Shown here in pieces: positions 9,299 to 17,533 of a DNA stretch of 43,009 nucleotides. A model generated the notes under the pieces. That model was not told the DNA's origin. It worked only from the letters and a program-made list of their open reading frames with translations, and did not search any database. Each line of letters starts with the position of its first letter. The first letter of the stretch is position 1. The position numbers were made by a program, and so were the translations under genes. The DNA lies in the NCBI GenBank assembly GCA_023250635.1, contig JAHFAI010000014.1, positions 1 to 43,009 of the forward strand, read 5' to 3'. The DNA comes from Deltaproteobacteria bacterium. GTDB lineage: Bacteria; Bdellovibrionota_B; Oligoflexia; Oligoflexales; Bog-1112.

Positions 9299-9643
9299 TT
9301 AAGCAGCGCGATTGATTACAGCTAAATCATGATTGACCGACTTAAGCTCATTCTCTATATGGCGAACTTCTTTGCGAATGGCCTCGAGTTTTAAGCTTTG
9401 TTCTTTGAATTTTTGCTCGGAATTTTGGCGATCGGAACGAGCATTTTTACTGCTGTCTTTATTCTTGCCTTTATGATCTTTGCCACTGCCAGCGCTGCGT
9501 TTTTCGTTTTCGATTTGAGCGGCAAGTTTGCGCTGTTCATTTTCAAAAGCCAAGAGCTCTTTTTTCTTACTGGCGACGCTTTGACTGAGCTCTTCTTTCT
9601 TAGCGAGCAATTCCGCAACAAAATCACCGTTATTATGGCTCAT
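9299..9643 (-). CDS. Small coiled-coil hypothetical protein
   Basis: A 114-residue, highly charged protein with no signal peptide or membrane segment. Two heptad-like helical halves (about residues 8-48 and 75-110) flank a low-complexity middle rich in Lys, Ser, Gly, Asn and Asp. AAGGAGAC lies about seven bases before the ATG at 9643, which strongly supports translation. It sits 103 bases upstream of the ankyrin gene on the same strand and diverges from the PRTase-like/HAD gene. I recognise no family. Confidence 0.7.
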   Translation of the reverse strand: MSHNNGDFVAELLAKKEELSQSVASKKKELLAFENEQRKLAAQIENEKRSAGSGKDHKGKNKDSSKNARSDRQNSEQKFKEQSLKLEAIRKEVRHIENELKSVNHDLAVINRAA

Positions 9644-9758
9644 TAGCTTAGTCTCCTTCGACTAGAAGTTCGGCAAAAAAACACACACCACTAGGTATCG
9701 GCTTAGCTGGTCAAAACTTAATAGCTGATCAGGTACATGGGCTTAGCCCCAACGCCTA

Positions 9759-9787
9759 TTGACTTCCCCATGAAATTTCGTTATTTT
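9759..9787 (+). promoter_or_regulatory. Sigma-70-like promoter for the PRTase-like/HAD gene
   Basis: TTGACT (9759-9764) and TATTTT (9782-9787) are separated by 17 bases. The -35 matches consensus at five of six positions, the -10 at four of six. The chosen start codon is at 9846. Prediction by eye only. Confidence 0.5.
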
Positions 9788-9845
9788 CTCTCAATCTTTC
9801 TGCTCGTTGGCGACGAATGCTTTGGATTTAATTGAGGACAGTCGA

Positions 9846-11681
9846 ATGTATTTCCTTAAATTACAGCTTGTTATACTGCTATTGACGCTTGCCAGCTCAA
9901 GCTGGGGGGCAATTGAAATTCTTAACCATCTCCAGAAATTACCTGAGCCGGTCTATCCTTCCTCAGAAGGTTTAATTGCGGAAGTAAAGGAAGAACTTTG
10001 GAACATTACTGAGCACGGACAGGCTAAAAATAGCTGCGGAATTGCCCCTTCTCTCGCTAGCCTTATTCATTACTATCTTACTGAAAAAACGGATCAACCG
10101 GCACCTGGCGAGCCCTGCGATTTACTGGCTGCCGAGGAGGCAGAAGCACTCTTTGTTCCTTGGTTAAACGAAATTTTTACCGATGCAGCAAAGCTCGATA
10201 CAATAAAAAAAGGTCTGTTTAGCAAGCGTCATTTTGATCTTGCCTATAACCCCTATGAACGCTTAACAAGCATCTGTGCTACTCCTGGAGAAGCCCTGAA
10301 TTCGGATAGTCATGATTTAAACCAAAGGGAAATTACCGCAATTTCCCAGGCTGCAGCCCGCATCTTGGGCGAGACTCCGCCAAGCGCAAAACTTGTTTTC
10401 GTGGGGAATTCTCCTTTTTTATTAAAGCAAGCAGTGCTTAGTTTGCAAGCTCAGCAAGAGCAAGAACTGCGTTCTATCTACTCCATCCCGATTTCTGGTA
10501 AGGTCAGTAGAGGGGAATCTAGAGTATTCGGATCTTATGATATCACCGCTTCCCGAGAGCTGTTCTTTCGCCAAAAAACAGCAGACTTGCTCCAGCTTGA
10601 TCACGTTCAAGAAGGTGATCAATTCTATTTTATTGATGATGTGCGCAGTGGCACCTCGGTAATGTGGGTCGTGGAGACGGTCTATCGTTTATATCAAGAA
10701 CGAGGTTTGACCCCACAGATAAGCCTTATTGCCCTCAACACTCCTGATCCAACTCTCGCTCTTTTTAGCAAAGGGGATGCTGAAGCGAGCTACAAATTTT
10801 ATTTCCCTAAGAAGAATCCACTCTTTAAGGTTGATCTGCTCTCGCTCAATTTGCCGGAAAACTTAATCGTCGCTATGAATAGCAAGGGTGGGAACGAAAA
10901 AGAGTACCAGCGCTTCGTGGCTCATTTGCCTCCTCGTCTATGGAATTCCTATGGCTGGGAAAAATATCTGCGGCCGCTGAGCGCTAGCAAACGCTCTTAT
11001 TTGCAGTTCTTTGCTCAGGAAGTTAAATCCTGCCTGTCCCCGCAGGGAAAGTCTGGGGTCATCAAGGAAATTAGCTCGCTTACCCAGCTTGCTCCCTTCG
11101 TCGATGCAACTACCGTGGTTATTAGTGATTTAGATGAAACCTTAATTCTTAATCCCGGTTCAACCACAAAACATCGCAAAAAAAGCGATCGGCTGGTCTA
11201 TTGCGAAGGCGATTGTACCAAGATGGCGGTGAAAGAAATCGCCGAGAAGAGTATGGCGTTCACCGTGCTTACGGCCCGTGGCTGGTATCCAAGCCCCCCG
11301 GTAAACCAAACTCCCCACGAACTCTACGGGCATCGTCTGGTTGATCATTTAGTTGATTATTGTAGACTGCCTCTTTCCCAGCTAGCCATGGCAAGGGCTG
11401 AGGATCGCTACTATCGTGGGGTGTTTTTCGCCGAGGGGGGAGACAAGGGAGAAAAAGTACTAAAAATCCTGGAAATTTTAGCAAAACAAGGCTTAAAACC
11501 CAGCAAAATTATATTTGTCGATGATCGTCATGACGAAAAGTGCAGTCATCTACGCGAGGTACAAGCAGCACTAGAATCGATAAATTATGGTAATTTTCAG
11601 CTTTTTCACTATATTGGTACCATGGTAAAAAGCGAAGCAATCGACACGGGGGCCCGCCTTCGTTGTGGATCAATGATCTGA
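9846..11681 (+). CDS. Exported protein with PRTase-like segment and HAD phosphatase domain
   Basis: A 611-residue protein with a signal peptide (MYFLKLQLVILLLTLASSSWG). GAGGA seven bases upstream fixes the ATG at 9846; an upstream TTG-started frame is rejected. Middle part: KLVFVGNSPF about residue 182, then YFIDDVRSGTS about 261-271, followed by a helix and ISLIALN, resembling the PRPP-binding loop and core of phosphoribosyltransferases. C-terminal part: VVISDLDETLI (D428, D430), VLTARG, and IIFVDDRHDE, the three HAD motifs, in an arrangement resembling the DUF2608 group. The N-terminal domain (KNSCGIAPSLASLIHYYL) is unrecognised. The HAD call is firm; the PRTase resemblance is by motif only. 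Confidence 0.75.
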   Translation: MYFLKLQLVILLLTLASSSWGAIEILNHLQKLPEPVYPSSEGLIAEVKEELWNITEHGQAKNSCGIAPSLASLIHYYLTEKTDQPAPGEPCDLLAAEEAEALFVPWLNEIFTDAAKLDTIKKGLFSKRHFDLAYNPYERLTSICATPGEALNSDSHDLNQREITAISQAAARILGETPPSAKLVFVGNSPFLLKQAVLSLQAQQEQELRSIYSIPISGKVSRGESRVFGSYDITASRELFFRQKTADLLQLDHVQEGDQFYFIDDVRSGTSVMWVVETVYRLYQERGLTPQISLIALNTPDPTLALFSKGDAEASYKFYFPKKNPLFKVDLLSLNLPENLIVAMNSKGGNEKEYQRFVAHLPPRLWNSYGWEKYLRPLSASKRSYLQFFAQEVKSCLSPQGKSGVIKEISSLTQLAPFVDATTVVISDLDETLILNPGSTTKHRKKSDRLVYCEGDCTKMAVKEIAEKSMAFTVLTARGWYPSPPVNQTPHELYGHRLVDHLVDYCRLPLSQLAMARAEDRYYRGVFFAEGGDKGEKVLKILEILAKQGLKPSKIIFVDDRHDEKCSHLREVQAALESINYGNFQLFHYIGTMVKSEAIDTGARLRCGSMI

Positions 11682-11713
11682 GATTTGCTCTGCAACCGCG
11701 AGGGTTTTGTAGG

Positions 11714-12247
11714 TCAAGTGGCGATGAGATTTTTACTGAGCTTGTGGTAAGCAGTGATCCCAAAGGTTAAGGCAATGGCCAGGGCATCGCTCACATCGTA
11801 GCTCATCCCTTGACGATCAAAGCCCATCAGCTGCTCGAGGGCAGCGGCTACTTGTTTCTTATCAGCATTGCCCTTGCCAGCAATGCTTTTTTTTACCTCG
11901 CTCGGGCTAATCTCATGGATGGGTAAGTCATAGCGGGCGCAGGCTGCTACCAGGGCGCCTCGTGCTTGACCGAGGAGCAAGGCCGAGCGGGGATTTACGC
12001 CCATAAAAGCGCTTTCGAGTACGCAGACAGTCGGTTGAATTTCGCCAAGTAAGCCATGCATGGCGCGATGCAGGTGGCCAATGCGCAGAATAATTTCCAT
12101 ACTATCTTTGCAGGCGAGCACTCCCGCATGAGCGATAGCAAAGTGTTTCGGATGTACCGGGTGTGGGCGCAGAGGAGCAATGGCTGCAAAACCTACCAGG
12201 CGACTGCCGGGGTCGATACCGAGAATAAGGGGAGGCGGCTGCGTCAT
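11714..12247 (-). CDS. ruvC: Crossover junction endodeoxyribonuclease RuvC
   Basis: Resolves Holliday junctions by paired nicks with RuvAB during recombination and repair. The 177-residue form starts at ATG 12245-12247 and opens with LILGIDPGSRLVGFA, holding the first catalytic Asp. Further acidic residues lie in CVLESAFMGVN and YDVSDALAIAL, with conserved LLGQARGA and PSEVKKSIAGKGNADKKQV between. The open frame extends 50 codons upstream, but that stretch has no family counterpart and overlaps the HAD gene. Start and HAD stop overlap as ATGA, implying translational coupling. ruvA and ruvB are not in the window. Confidence 0.95.
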   Translation of the reverse strand: MTQPPPLILGIDPGSRLVGFAAIAPLRPHPVHPKHFAIAHAGVLACKDSMEIILRIGHLHRAMHGLLGEIQPTVCVLESAFMGVNPRSALLLGQARGALVAACARYDLPIHEISPSEVKKSIAGKGNADKKQVAAALEQLMGFDRQGMSYDVSDALAIALTFGITAYHKLSKNLIAT

Positions 12248-13068
12248 GAGCGCCGCAACTGGCAAATTGCTAAGTCTGCGGCCCAGGAAGGGGCCTCGTG
12301 ATGGGTGATCATCAAGCCCTGGCCACCCTGCTCGCAGACAAAACGCAGCATCGCCCCATCGGAGTTCCAGGTATTGCCCGCCGCAAAGACGGGGCATAGG
12401 CCATGAGTGTGCGTTAGCAATTCGGCTCGCTGGCGTTTACCTTCAGCATGATTAATCAGTGGATCGATCAGGACCCCCGCACGCCGTGAGCGCTCGATAC
12501 CGCTCATCTGTTCCACCGGGATGGGAAGCATCCCGGCGCATTTGGTAACCAAAAGGTGAGGACTTGCAGAAATCACAAAGTGCTGCACCCCTCGTTGACT
12601 CAGTGCCTCGAGCAGATAGAGGGATTCTGCGATTACAAAGGGGCGATAGTAATTTGCCACCAGAGGGGCAAGCAGCGCCTCAACTTTAGCGTGCTGCTCG
12701 GGAGAAAAATCGGCGAGCACCTCAGCCAAAAAAGCAAAGGCAACCAGGTCACCCTCAACCTGGCGCAGGCGAGCGTATTCCTGCCACAGGCGTTCTTTGC
12801 CCCGCGCCTCGGGTTCGTATCCGGGTATTAGACGAGCGGTAATAAGCTGGTCAAGCATACCGAGATAAGTAACTCTGTGTTCCACTCGGCTAGCAGGACC
12901 GCCTAAGCAGCCCTCGCTAATATCTCCATCGATGAGGGTACCATCGAGATCCCAAAAAGCCGCGAATTTTGCTTGGACAGAAGTCGAGGAGGAGGAGTGT
13001 CGTTTAAGTAGCTGATCGAGACGCTCGAGGAGCAGATCGAGAAATAGCTTGGTTGTTGTAGTCAGCAC
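12244..13068 (-). CDS. HAD-superfamily phosphatase (HAD-IB-like)
   Basis: A 274-residue cytoplasmic hydrolase. FWDLDGTLIDGD (nucleophile D40, acid/base D42), FVISASP (motif II serine) and AAGNTWNSDGAML (motif IV aspartate) are the HAD catalytic motifs. The helical insertion between motifs I and II resembles the phosphoserine-phosphatase-like HAD-IB group. The substrate cannot be told from sequence. The start GTG at 13066-13068 has a weak GGGG about eight bases upstream, so the first 30 residues, a helical stretch before the catalytic core, could be shorter. It overlaps ruvC by ATGA and diverges from the ATPase cassette. Confidence 0.82.
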   Translation of the reverse strand: MLTTTTKLFLDLLLERLDQLLKRHSSSSTSVQAKFAAFWDLDGTLIDGDISEGCLGGPASRVEHRVTYLGMLDQLITARLIPGYEPEARGKERLWQEYARLRQVEGDLVAFAFLAEVLADFSPEQHAKVEALLAPLVANYYRPFVIAESLYLLEALSQRGVQHFVISASPHLLVTKCAGMLPIPVEQMSGIERSRRAGVLIDPLINHAEGKRQRAELLTHTHGLCPVFAAGNTWNSDGAMLRFVCEQGGQGLMITHHEAPSWAADLAICQLRRS

Positions 13069-13112
13069 AAAGGTTACCCCGCAGAAAATTAAGCAATACC
13101 GAGAATCTACCT

Positions 13113-13176
13113 GGGAAAAATTAGATCGGGAAGGATTTCGGTGTGTGTCCCCGAAATTTTCCCGTCTATTTTTTCT
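13113..13176. repeat. Imperfect long inverted repeat upstream of the ATPase gene
   Basis: A perfect 7-bp core, ATTTCGG (13135-13141) with CCGAAAT (13151-13157), has a 9-nt loop. Outside it, pairing continues with two G/T pairs and three single-base bulges: CGGG (13127-13130) with CCCG (13161-13164), TAGA with TCTA, then A-run with T-run. Arms total about 27 bases. The loop side GTGTGTGTCCCCG resembles a widespread interspersed repeat core; that resemblance is from memory. It could be a hairpin terminator or repeat remnant. Confidence 0.6.
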
Positions 13177-13211
13177 TGTATTCCATAATGGACGCGTCTA
13201 TTATGGAATAC
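13176..13211 (+). promoter_or_regulatory. Promoter embedded in a 34-bp palindrome (putative operator)
   Basis: The palindrome at 13178-13211 has arms GTATTCCATAAT and ATTATGGAATAC around a GACGCGTC centre; only the pair 13190/13199 (G/T) breaks symmetry. TTGTAT (13176-13181) and TATTAT (13199-13204) lie 17 bases apart, so the palindrome covers the promoter almost exactly. The single asymmetric base turns the mirror -10 into CATTAT, favouring transcription toward the ATPase. A dimeric repressor bound here would block the promoter (inference). Confidence 0.65.
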
Positions 13212-13234
13212 AGATGATAATAGCCGAGGTGATA

Positions 13235-14359
13235 ATGAAGCGCTATTGTTTCCCCTATATAGAAAAAGACCTTAAAAATAAGATGGTTTTCCTGGGGGGG
13301 CCACGACAGGCTGGTAAAACCACCCTGGGTAAAGCCCTGCTCGCTAAGACTTCAGGCGTGTATTTTAACTGGGATAATGATGAAGATCGCCGTGATCTCT
13401 TAGGAAAACAATGGCGAGCGGACTCTCCTCTCGTGGTTTTCGATGAGCTGCACAAATATCCGCTTTGGAAACGCTGGATCAAAGGGTGTTATGATGTAAA
13501 ACCTGATCATCAACAGTATTTTGTTACTGGCTCGGCACGCTTGGATCTCTATAAAAAAGGCGGGGATTCTCTTTTAGGACGCTACCACTATTGGCGACTG
13601 CATCCTCTCACCATCGATGAAATTCCGGAACATATGCCCCTTCAGGAAGCCTATGAGCGTTTACTGAGCGTTGGCGGATTTCCTGAGCCTTTCCTTTCTG
13701 GAGATCAACGGGAAGCGCGCCGTTGGCGACAGGAACGCTTTCAACGAGTGCTAAGAGAAGATGTTCGTGATTTGGAAAAAATTCGTGAAATTCAATTGTT
13801 GCAATTATTTGTAGACTCATTGCGCACCCGCGTTGGCGGTTTAACCACCCTTGCAAATATTGCAGCTGATGTGCAGATCTCTCCGAAAACAGCAAAATCT
13901 TGGTTGACTATAGCTGAAAATATGTATCTGTGCTTTGCTGTTTATCCTTATACCACCAACCTAGCACGATCCATTCTAAAGCCTCCCAAAGTTTATTTTT
14001 TTGACAATGCCGATACAGCTGAGAACAGCGGGATGCGCTTAGAAAACCTTGTGGCGACGACCTTGCTTAAACGTCTCCATTTTCTCGAAGACTACTACGG
14101 ATATCGTTGCGCTTTGCATTATGTGCGAGATAAGGACGGCCGGGAAGTCGATTTTTTAACCCTCGTCGATGGAAAAATTCACGAGCTTATCGAAGTTAAA
14201 TCTACCGATAGCACACTTTCTAGTTCTCTAAAATATTATGCCGAAAAGCTCAAACCTACTCATGCTGTCCAGCTGGTCGGCAATCTAAAACGTTCGTTTG
14301 ATAAGGAAAATATTCACGTTGCCCACCCTCGTGACTATTTTACCCCCCCTCTTTGGTAG
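13235..14359 (+). CDS. AAA-type ATPase with DUF4143 (nuclease-like) C-terminus
   Basis: A 374-residue protein of the common AAA/DUF4143 family. Walker A GGPRQAGKTTL is at residues 21-31, Walker B LVVFDELH at 66-73, and a sensor-like segment at FVTGSARLDL. The C-terminal part (RLENLVATTLLKRL, then GREVDFLTLVDGKIHELIEVK) has the D-x(n)-E-x-K pattern of PD-(D/E)XK folds. The upstream open frame to 13049 is rejected: ATG 13235 has GAGGTG at 13226. The family is widespread, often laterally transferred, and its function is poorly known. The region looks more AT-rich than its neighbours, and it has its own palindromic promoter. Confidence 0.88.
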   Translation: MKRYCFPYIEKDLKNKMVFLGGPRQAGKTTLGKALLAKTSGVYFNWDNDEDRRDLLGKQWRADSPLVVFDELHKYPLWKRWIKGCYDVKPDHQQYFVTGSARLDLYKKGGDSLLGRYHYWRLHPLTIDEIPEHMPLQEAYERLLSVGGFPEPFLSGDQREARRWRQERFQRVLREDVRDLEKIREIQLLQLFVDSLRTRVGGLTTLANIAADVQISPKTAKSWLTIAENMYLCFAVYPYTTNLARSILKPPKVYFFDNADTAENSGMRLENLVATTLLKRLHFLEDYYGYRCALHYVRDKDGREVDFLTLVDGKIHELIEVKSTDSTLSSSLKYYAEKLKPTHAVQLVGNLKRSFDKENIHVAHPRDYFTPPLW

Positions 14360-14497
14360 GCGGAGTATTTTTTTTCTTGACAGATTATATGCAACAAAGC
14401 CATCAGGAAGCATAAAAAATACGGTATACTAGAAGAGTTTAGAATTCCTCCTCCGTCAAAATAGAGCCTTAAACCTTTGTTGTAGAGGTACCTAAGC

Positions 14498-16372
14498 GTG
14501 CAGACCCCCGAGGTGATCTCCCCTAGTCGGCTGGATTCTGCCAGAAAGTACCTTGGAGCTTTGCGCCAAGCAGAGGCCCTCGGTCTTTCGCTCCGGGTCC
14601 GAGCTCGAGTGCAGCAACAGCTGGAGCTGGTTGCGAGCGAACCGCTGCGAGATGATTATTTGCAAGCCTTGCTGCACACCTGGGCACAGGCCTCGGGATG
14701 GCGCGAACGCTTACCCTGTTTAGCAACTGCTCTGCAGGTGCTGGGGCGGGAAAAATCTCCGCCGAAATTTCGTGCATGGATCACCGCCGAACTCGTCGCC
14801 TTAGGAAGCTGGTTTCCCCTGGAAGGCGAAGCCTTGGCGGAACTCACCAGCCTCCTCTGCCTACACGGGCAGCTGGCGGCGCAGCTCCCTGGCTACTGGG
14901 AGTTTTATCGCCAGCAGATCACCCGTTTTCATGGCCCCTTTATTGAGAGTACCCTGTGGGGCGGATTTTTGGGGGCAGTGCCCCCATCCCCAGCCACAGA
15001 ACAGCACTATTACGAAGGTATTGCCAAGCTGCATGTTTTCCTGGCTCGTCCCGCTTCTGGCGAAGAAACGCTGCTCTGGGAGGCAGGTTCTGCAATTAGT
15101 GCAGCTAAGCTTCCCGAGCTTCCCGACTGGACCCTGTTGCTGGCTTGGGCTGAGGGAATTTGCGAGCAGTCGGCTTTTTATCAGGAGCAGGAACGTCGCA
15201 AAATCCGCTGGCAATTGCGCTTAGCTCATCCAAGTGCCCGCATCTCTCTGGCCACGGCTCAGGGCTATCTCGAAGAAGTGTATCCTGCTAATCCTCACAG
15301 CTTGGCTCGTCTCTTAGACCTGGCTACACACCGAGATACGAGCAAAGGAGTGGAGGCAGCCCTCGAGTTGCAGGTTCGTCTTAGACGTGCCGAGAGCAGC
15401 CACCTTACCAATGCCGATTTGCTGCATCTCTGGCAGCTAGCCAATGCTGAGGGGCAGGTGGATCTAGCTTGGCGAGTAGTCACTCTGGCTGAACGACGCG
15501 GCCTCCTCGGTGAGTATTTGCATTGTCTGTGGGAAATTTCCGGAGAATATCGCCAGAACTACCCGAGTTTTTCAGCCAATCCGGACAAGCATTTTATCCC
15601 GTGGACCAGTGGTTGTGCTCCGGATAAAACTGCCCTGCTGAAGGCCTTTACCATTGTTGGCAGCAGTCTTCCCTATCTGGCGCGAGTATCTTTGGGACTG
15701 AGCATATCTCGCCCAAGCCTGCTTTCTTTCCCGGGAGTGAAAACCGACAAGACCCGCTCCTTGCTGACGCGTTTTGAACACCCACAGTGGCGTAATTACC
15801 GTTATCAAGCCAGTGCTACGGCAAACCTAGGCAAAAAAACCGCAGCAGCCAGTGCCGAGCTCTTTCCCTGGCCGGTGCAAGCCTATCAGAGCAACTGGCG
15901 AGGGGTCCTGGAGCAGGTGCTCAGCATCTTAGGTTTTCCAGCCTGGCAGTGGCGTATCAGCAAACTTCAGGAAGCACTGAGTAGCTTCCGCGGTAAACGT
16001 CGGCCCCGCTGGCAGCAGTTCTATCAAGAACTTTTCGCCAGTCATGAACAGGGAGCGGTTAAGTGGTTGACGAGTCTCTCGGCTGAGGAACGTCACGCCT
16101 GGCATCAGCTCCAACATCTAACAAGCACCCTTGGTCCTGCTGATGAAGAGGAATTACAAAACAGTCTTTTTTGTTTTGCCTGTCGGGTAGCAACGATGGT
16201 CTATCCCCACCATCAGCAAGCACTTATCAGCCTGCAAGCAATGGAGGTGCCGCTACCCTGCTTATGGGATTTTGAGGTCTGGATCGTCAGCCCTGCTTAT
16301 AGCCGTTGGCGTGAAGAGATGCAATTGAGTGCTGAATTGTCTATTCCGGAGTATCTGCACGGGGGATGGTGA
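14498..16372 (+). CDS. Unrecognised 624-residue cytoplasmic protein
   Basis: The GTG start at 14498 has AGAGGT about nine bases upstream. The protein has no signal peptide and no convincing transmembrane helix. It reads as mostly helical, rich in Ala, Leu, Gln, Trp and Glu, with many short amphipathic helices, so an alpha-solenoid scaffold is possible. I see no catalytic motif and recognise no family. TATACT at 14425-14430 could be a -10 but has no matching -35. The gene ends 13 bases from the end of convergent phnW. Its length, codon quality and ribosome binding site make it a real gene. Confidence 0.75.
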   Translation: MQTPEVISPSRLDSARKYLGALRQAEALGLSLRVRARVQQQLELVASEPLRDDYLQALLHTWAQASGWRERLPCLATALQVLGREKSPPKFRAWITAELVALGSWFPLEGEALAELTSLLCLHGQLAAQLPGYWEFYRQQITRFHGPFIESTLWGGFLGAVPPSPATEQHYYEGIAKLHVFLARPASGEETLLWEAGSAISAAKLPELPDWTLLLAWAEGICEQSAFYQEQERRKIRWQLRLAHPSARISLATAQGYLEEVYPANPHSLARLLDLATHRDTSKGVEAALELQVRLRRAESSHLTNADLLHLWQLANAEGQVDLAWRVVTLAERRGLLGEYLHCLWEISGEYRQNYPSFSANPDKHFIPWTSGCAPDKTALLKAFTIVGSSLPYLARVSLGLSISRPSLLSFPGVKTDKTRSLLTRFEHPQWRNYRYQASATANLGKKTAAASAELFPWPVQAYQSNWRGVLEQVLSILGFPAWQWRISKLQEALSSFRGKRRPRWQQFYQELFASHEQGAVKWLTSLSAEERHAWHQLQHLTSTLGPADEEELQNSLFCFACRVATMVYPHHQQALISLQAMEVPLPCLWDFEVWIVSPAYSRWREEMQLSAELSIPEYLHGGW

Positions 16373-16385
16373 TCCTCGGGCCTTG

Positions 16386-17519
16386 TTAGTTTGCAACAAC
16401 GCCGGTGATGGTCATAATGTCTAGGCTCGAGCGCACTGCTGCTAACAACTCATCGATGATAGCCGGGGTGATCTGGCCGATGTTTCCCAGGCGAAAGCTT
16501 TCCACTTCGGTTAGTTTTCCGGGATAGATAATAAAATTACGTTCTTTCATCAACTCGTAAAACTGCGCAAAACTAAAACAGGGATCTAGAGGCGAAAGAA
16601 AGGTTGTAATAATAGGAGAGAGCCATTGGTCAGGGAGCAGGGTTTTGAAACCCAGGGCGCGCATGCCGCTTACCAGTTTCCGCTGATTAGCCAGGTAACG
16701 CTCGAGTCTGCCAGAACAGCCCCCTTCGGCGCGATGCTGGGCTAGGGCTGAGGCAAAGGCTGCCACCACATGGGTAGGTGGGGTAAAACGCCATTTGCCA
16801 CTGTGTTCAAAGCCCTGCCACTGATCATATAAATCGAGGCTGAGGGAGTGAGCTACCCCTTTACGCTGACTAATGAGAGCGCGTTGTACCAGGACAAAAC
16901 CAAAACCCGGCACCCCTTCGATACATTTGTTGGCAGAAGAAATACAAACAGCGAAGGGAATTTCCTCGGCATTGATGGGCAGTGCCCCAAAGGAACTCAT
17001 CGCATCGATAAACAAGCGTCGCCCGGCTTTTTGTACTTCTCGTGCAATATCGGCCAGGGGGTTTAACATACCAGAACTGGTTTCGCAGTGGACCACCACC
17101 ACATCACTGAGACTAGGATCTCCCTGTAAAAGCAGCGCTACTTCCTCGGGTAAGGGTGGAAGAAAATCCCCCTTGTCAAGGAGGGTGAAGGGGCGCCCCA
17201 GGTAACTTATTATTTTGGCGATCCGCTGCCCATAAGCACCATTGGCCAGCACCAGAGTTTTACCACCACTACCTGGCAGTAAACTGCCCAGGGCGGCTTC
17301 CACCGCAAAGGTGCCGCTGCCCTGCATGGGCACGCAGACATAGGAATCATCGCGGTCGTTAATTAGGGCAAGGAGATCCGCACAGATTGCTTTGGTCATC
17401 TGATTAAAATCGGGATCCCAGGACCCCCAGTCGACCAGCATTGCTTCCTTGGTAAGTGCCGAGGTGCTGAGCGGGCCTGGAGTGAGCAAATAGGGAGTAG
17501 AGGGGGGAGGAGCCTTCAC
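16386..17519 (-). CDS. phnW: 2-aminoethylphosphonate--pyruvate transaminase
   Basis: PLP enzyme that moves the amino group of 2-aminoethylphosphonate to pyruvate, giving phosphonoacetaldehyde and alanine. The 377 residues follow PhnW closely: [47 protein letters not shown], the PLP lysine K198 in [47 protein letters not shown] and FRLGNIGQ. The start GTG at 17517-17519 has GAGGT five bases upstream. The usual catabolic partners phnX or phnY/phnA and a phosphonate transporter are absent here, so a biosynthetic or lipid-turnover direction is possible. It probably shares an operon with the exported gene 14 bases upstream. Confidence 0.93.
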   Translation of the reverse strand: MKAPPPSTPYLLTPGPLSTSALTKEAMLVDWGSWDPDFNQMTKAICADLLALINDRDDSYVCVPMQGSGTFAVEAALGSLLPGSGGKTLVLANGAYGQRIAKIISYLGRPFTLLDKGDFLPPLPEEVALLLQGDPSLSDVVVVHCETSSGMLNPLADIAREVQKAGRRLFIDAMSSFGALPINAEEIPFAVCISSANKCIEGVPGFGFVLVQRALISQRKGVAHSLSLDLYDQWQGFEHSGKWRFTPPTHVVAAFASALAQHRAEGGCSGRLERYLANQRKLVSGMRALGFKTLLPDQWLSPIITTFLSPLDPCFSFAQFYELMKERNFIIYPGKLTEVESFRLGNIGQITPAIIDELLAAVRSSLDIMTITGVVAN

Positions 17520-17533
17520 GAGTACCTCGCTGC

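Noticed and set aside
12248-12397. 50-codon N-terminal extension of RuvC
   Set aside because: RuvC proteins begin at the GIDPGS region; the ATG at 12245-12247 with ATGA coupling explains the start.
14377-14382. Perfect TTGACA upstream of the 624-residue gene
   Set aside because: No acceptable -10 lies 16-18 bases downstream; the nearest TATACT (14425) is far too distant to pair with it.
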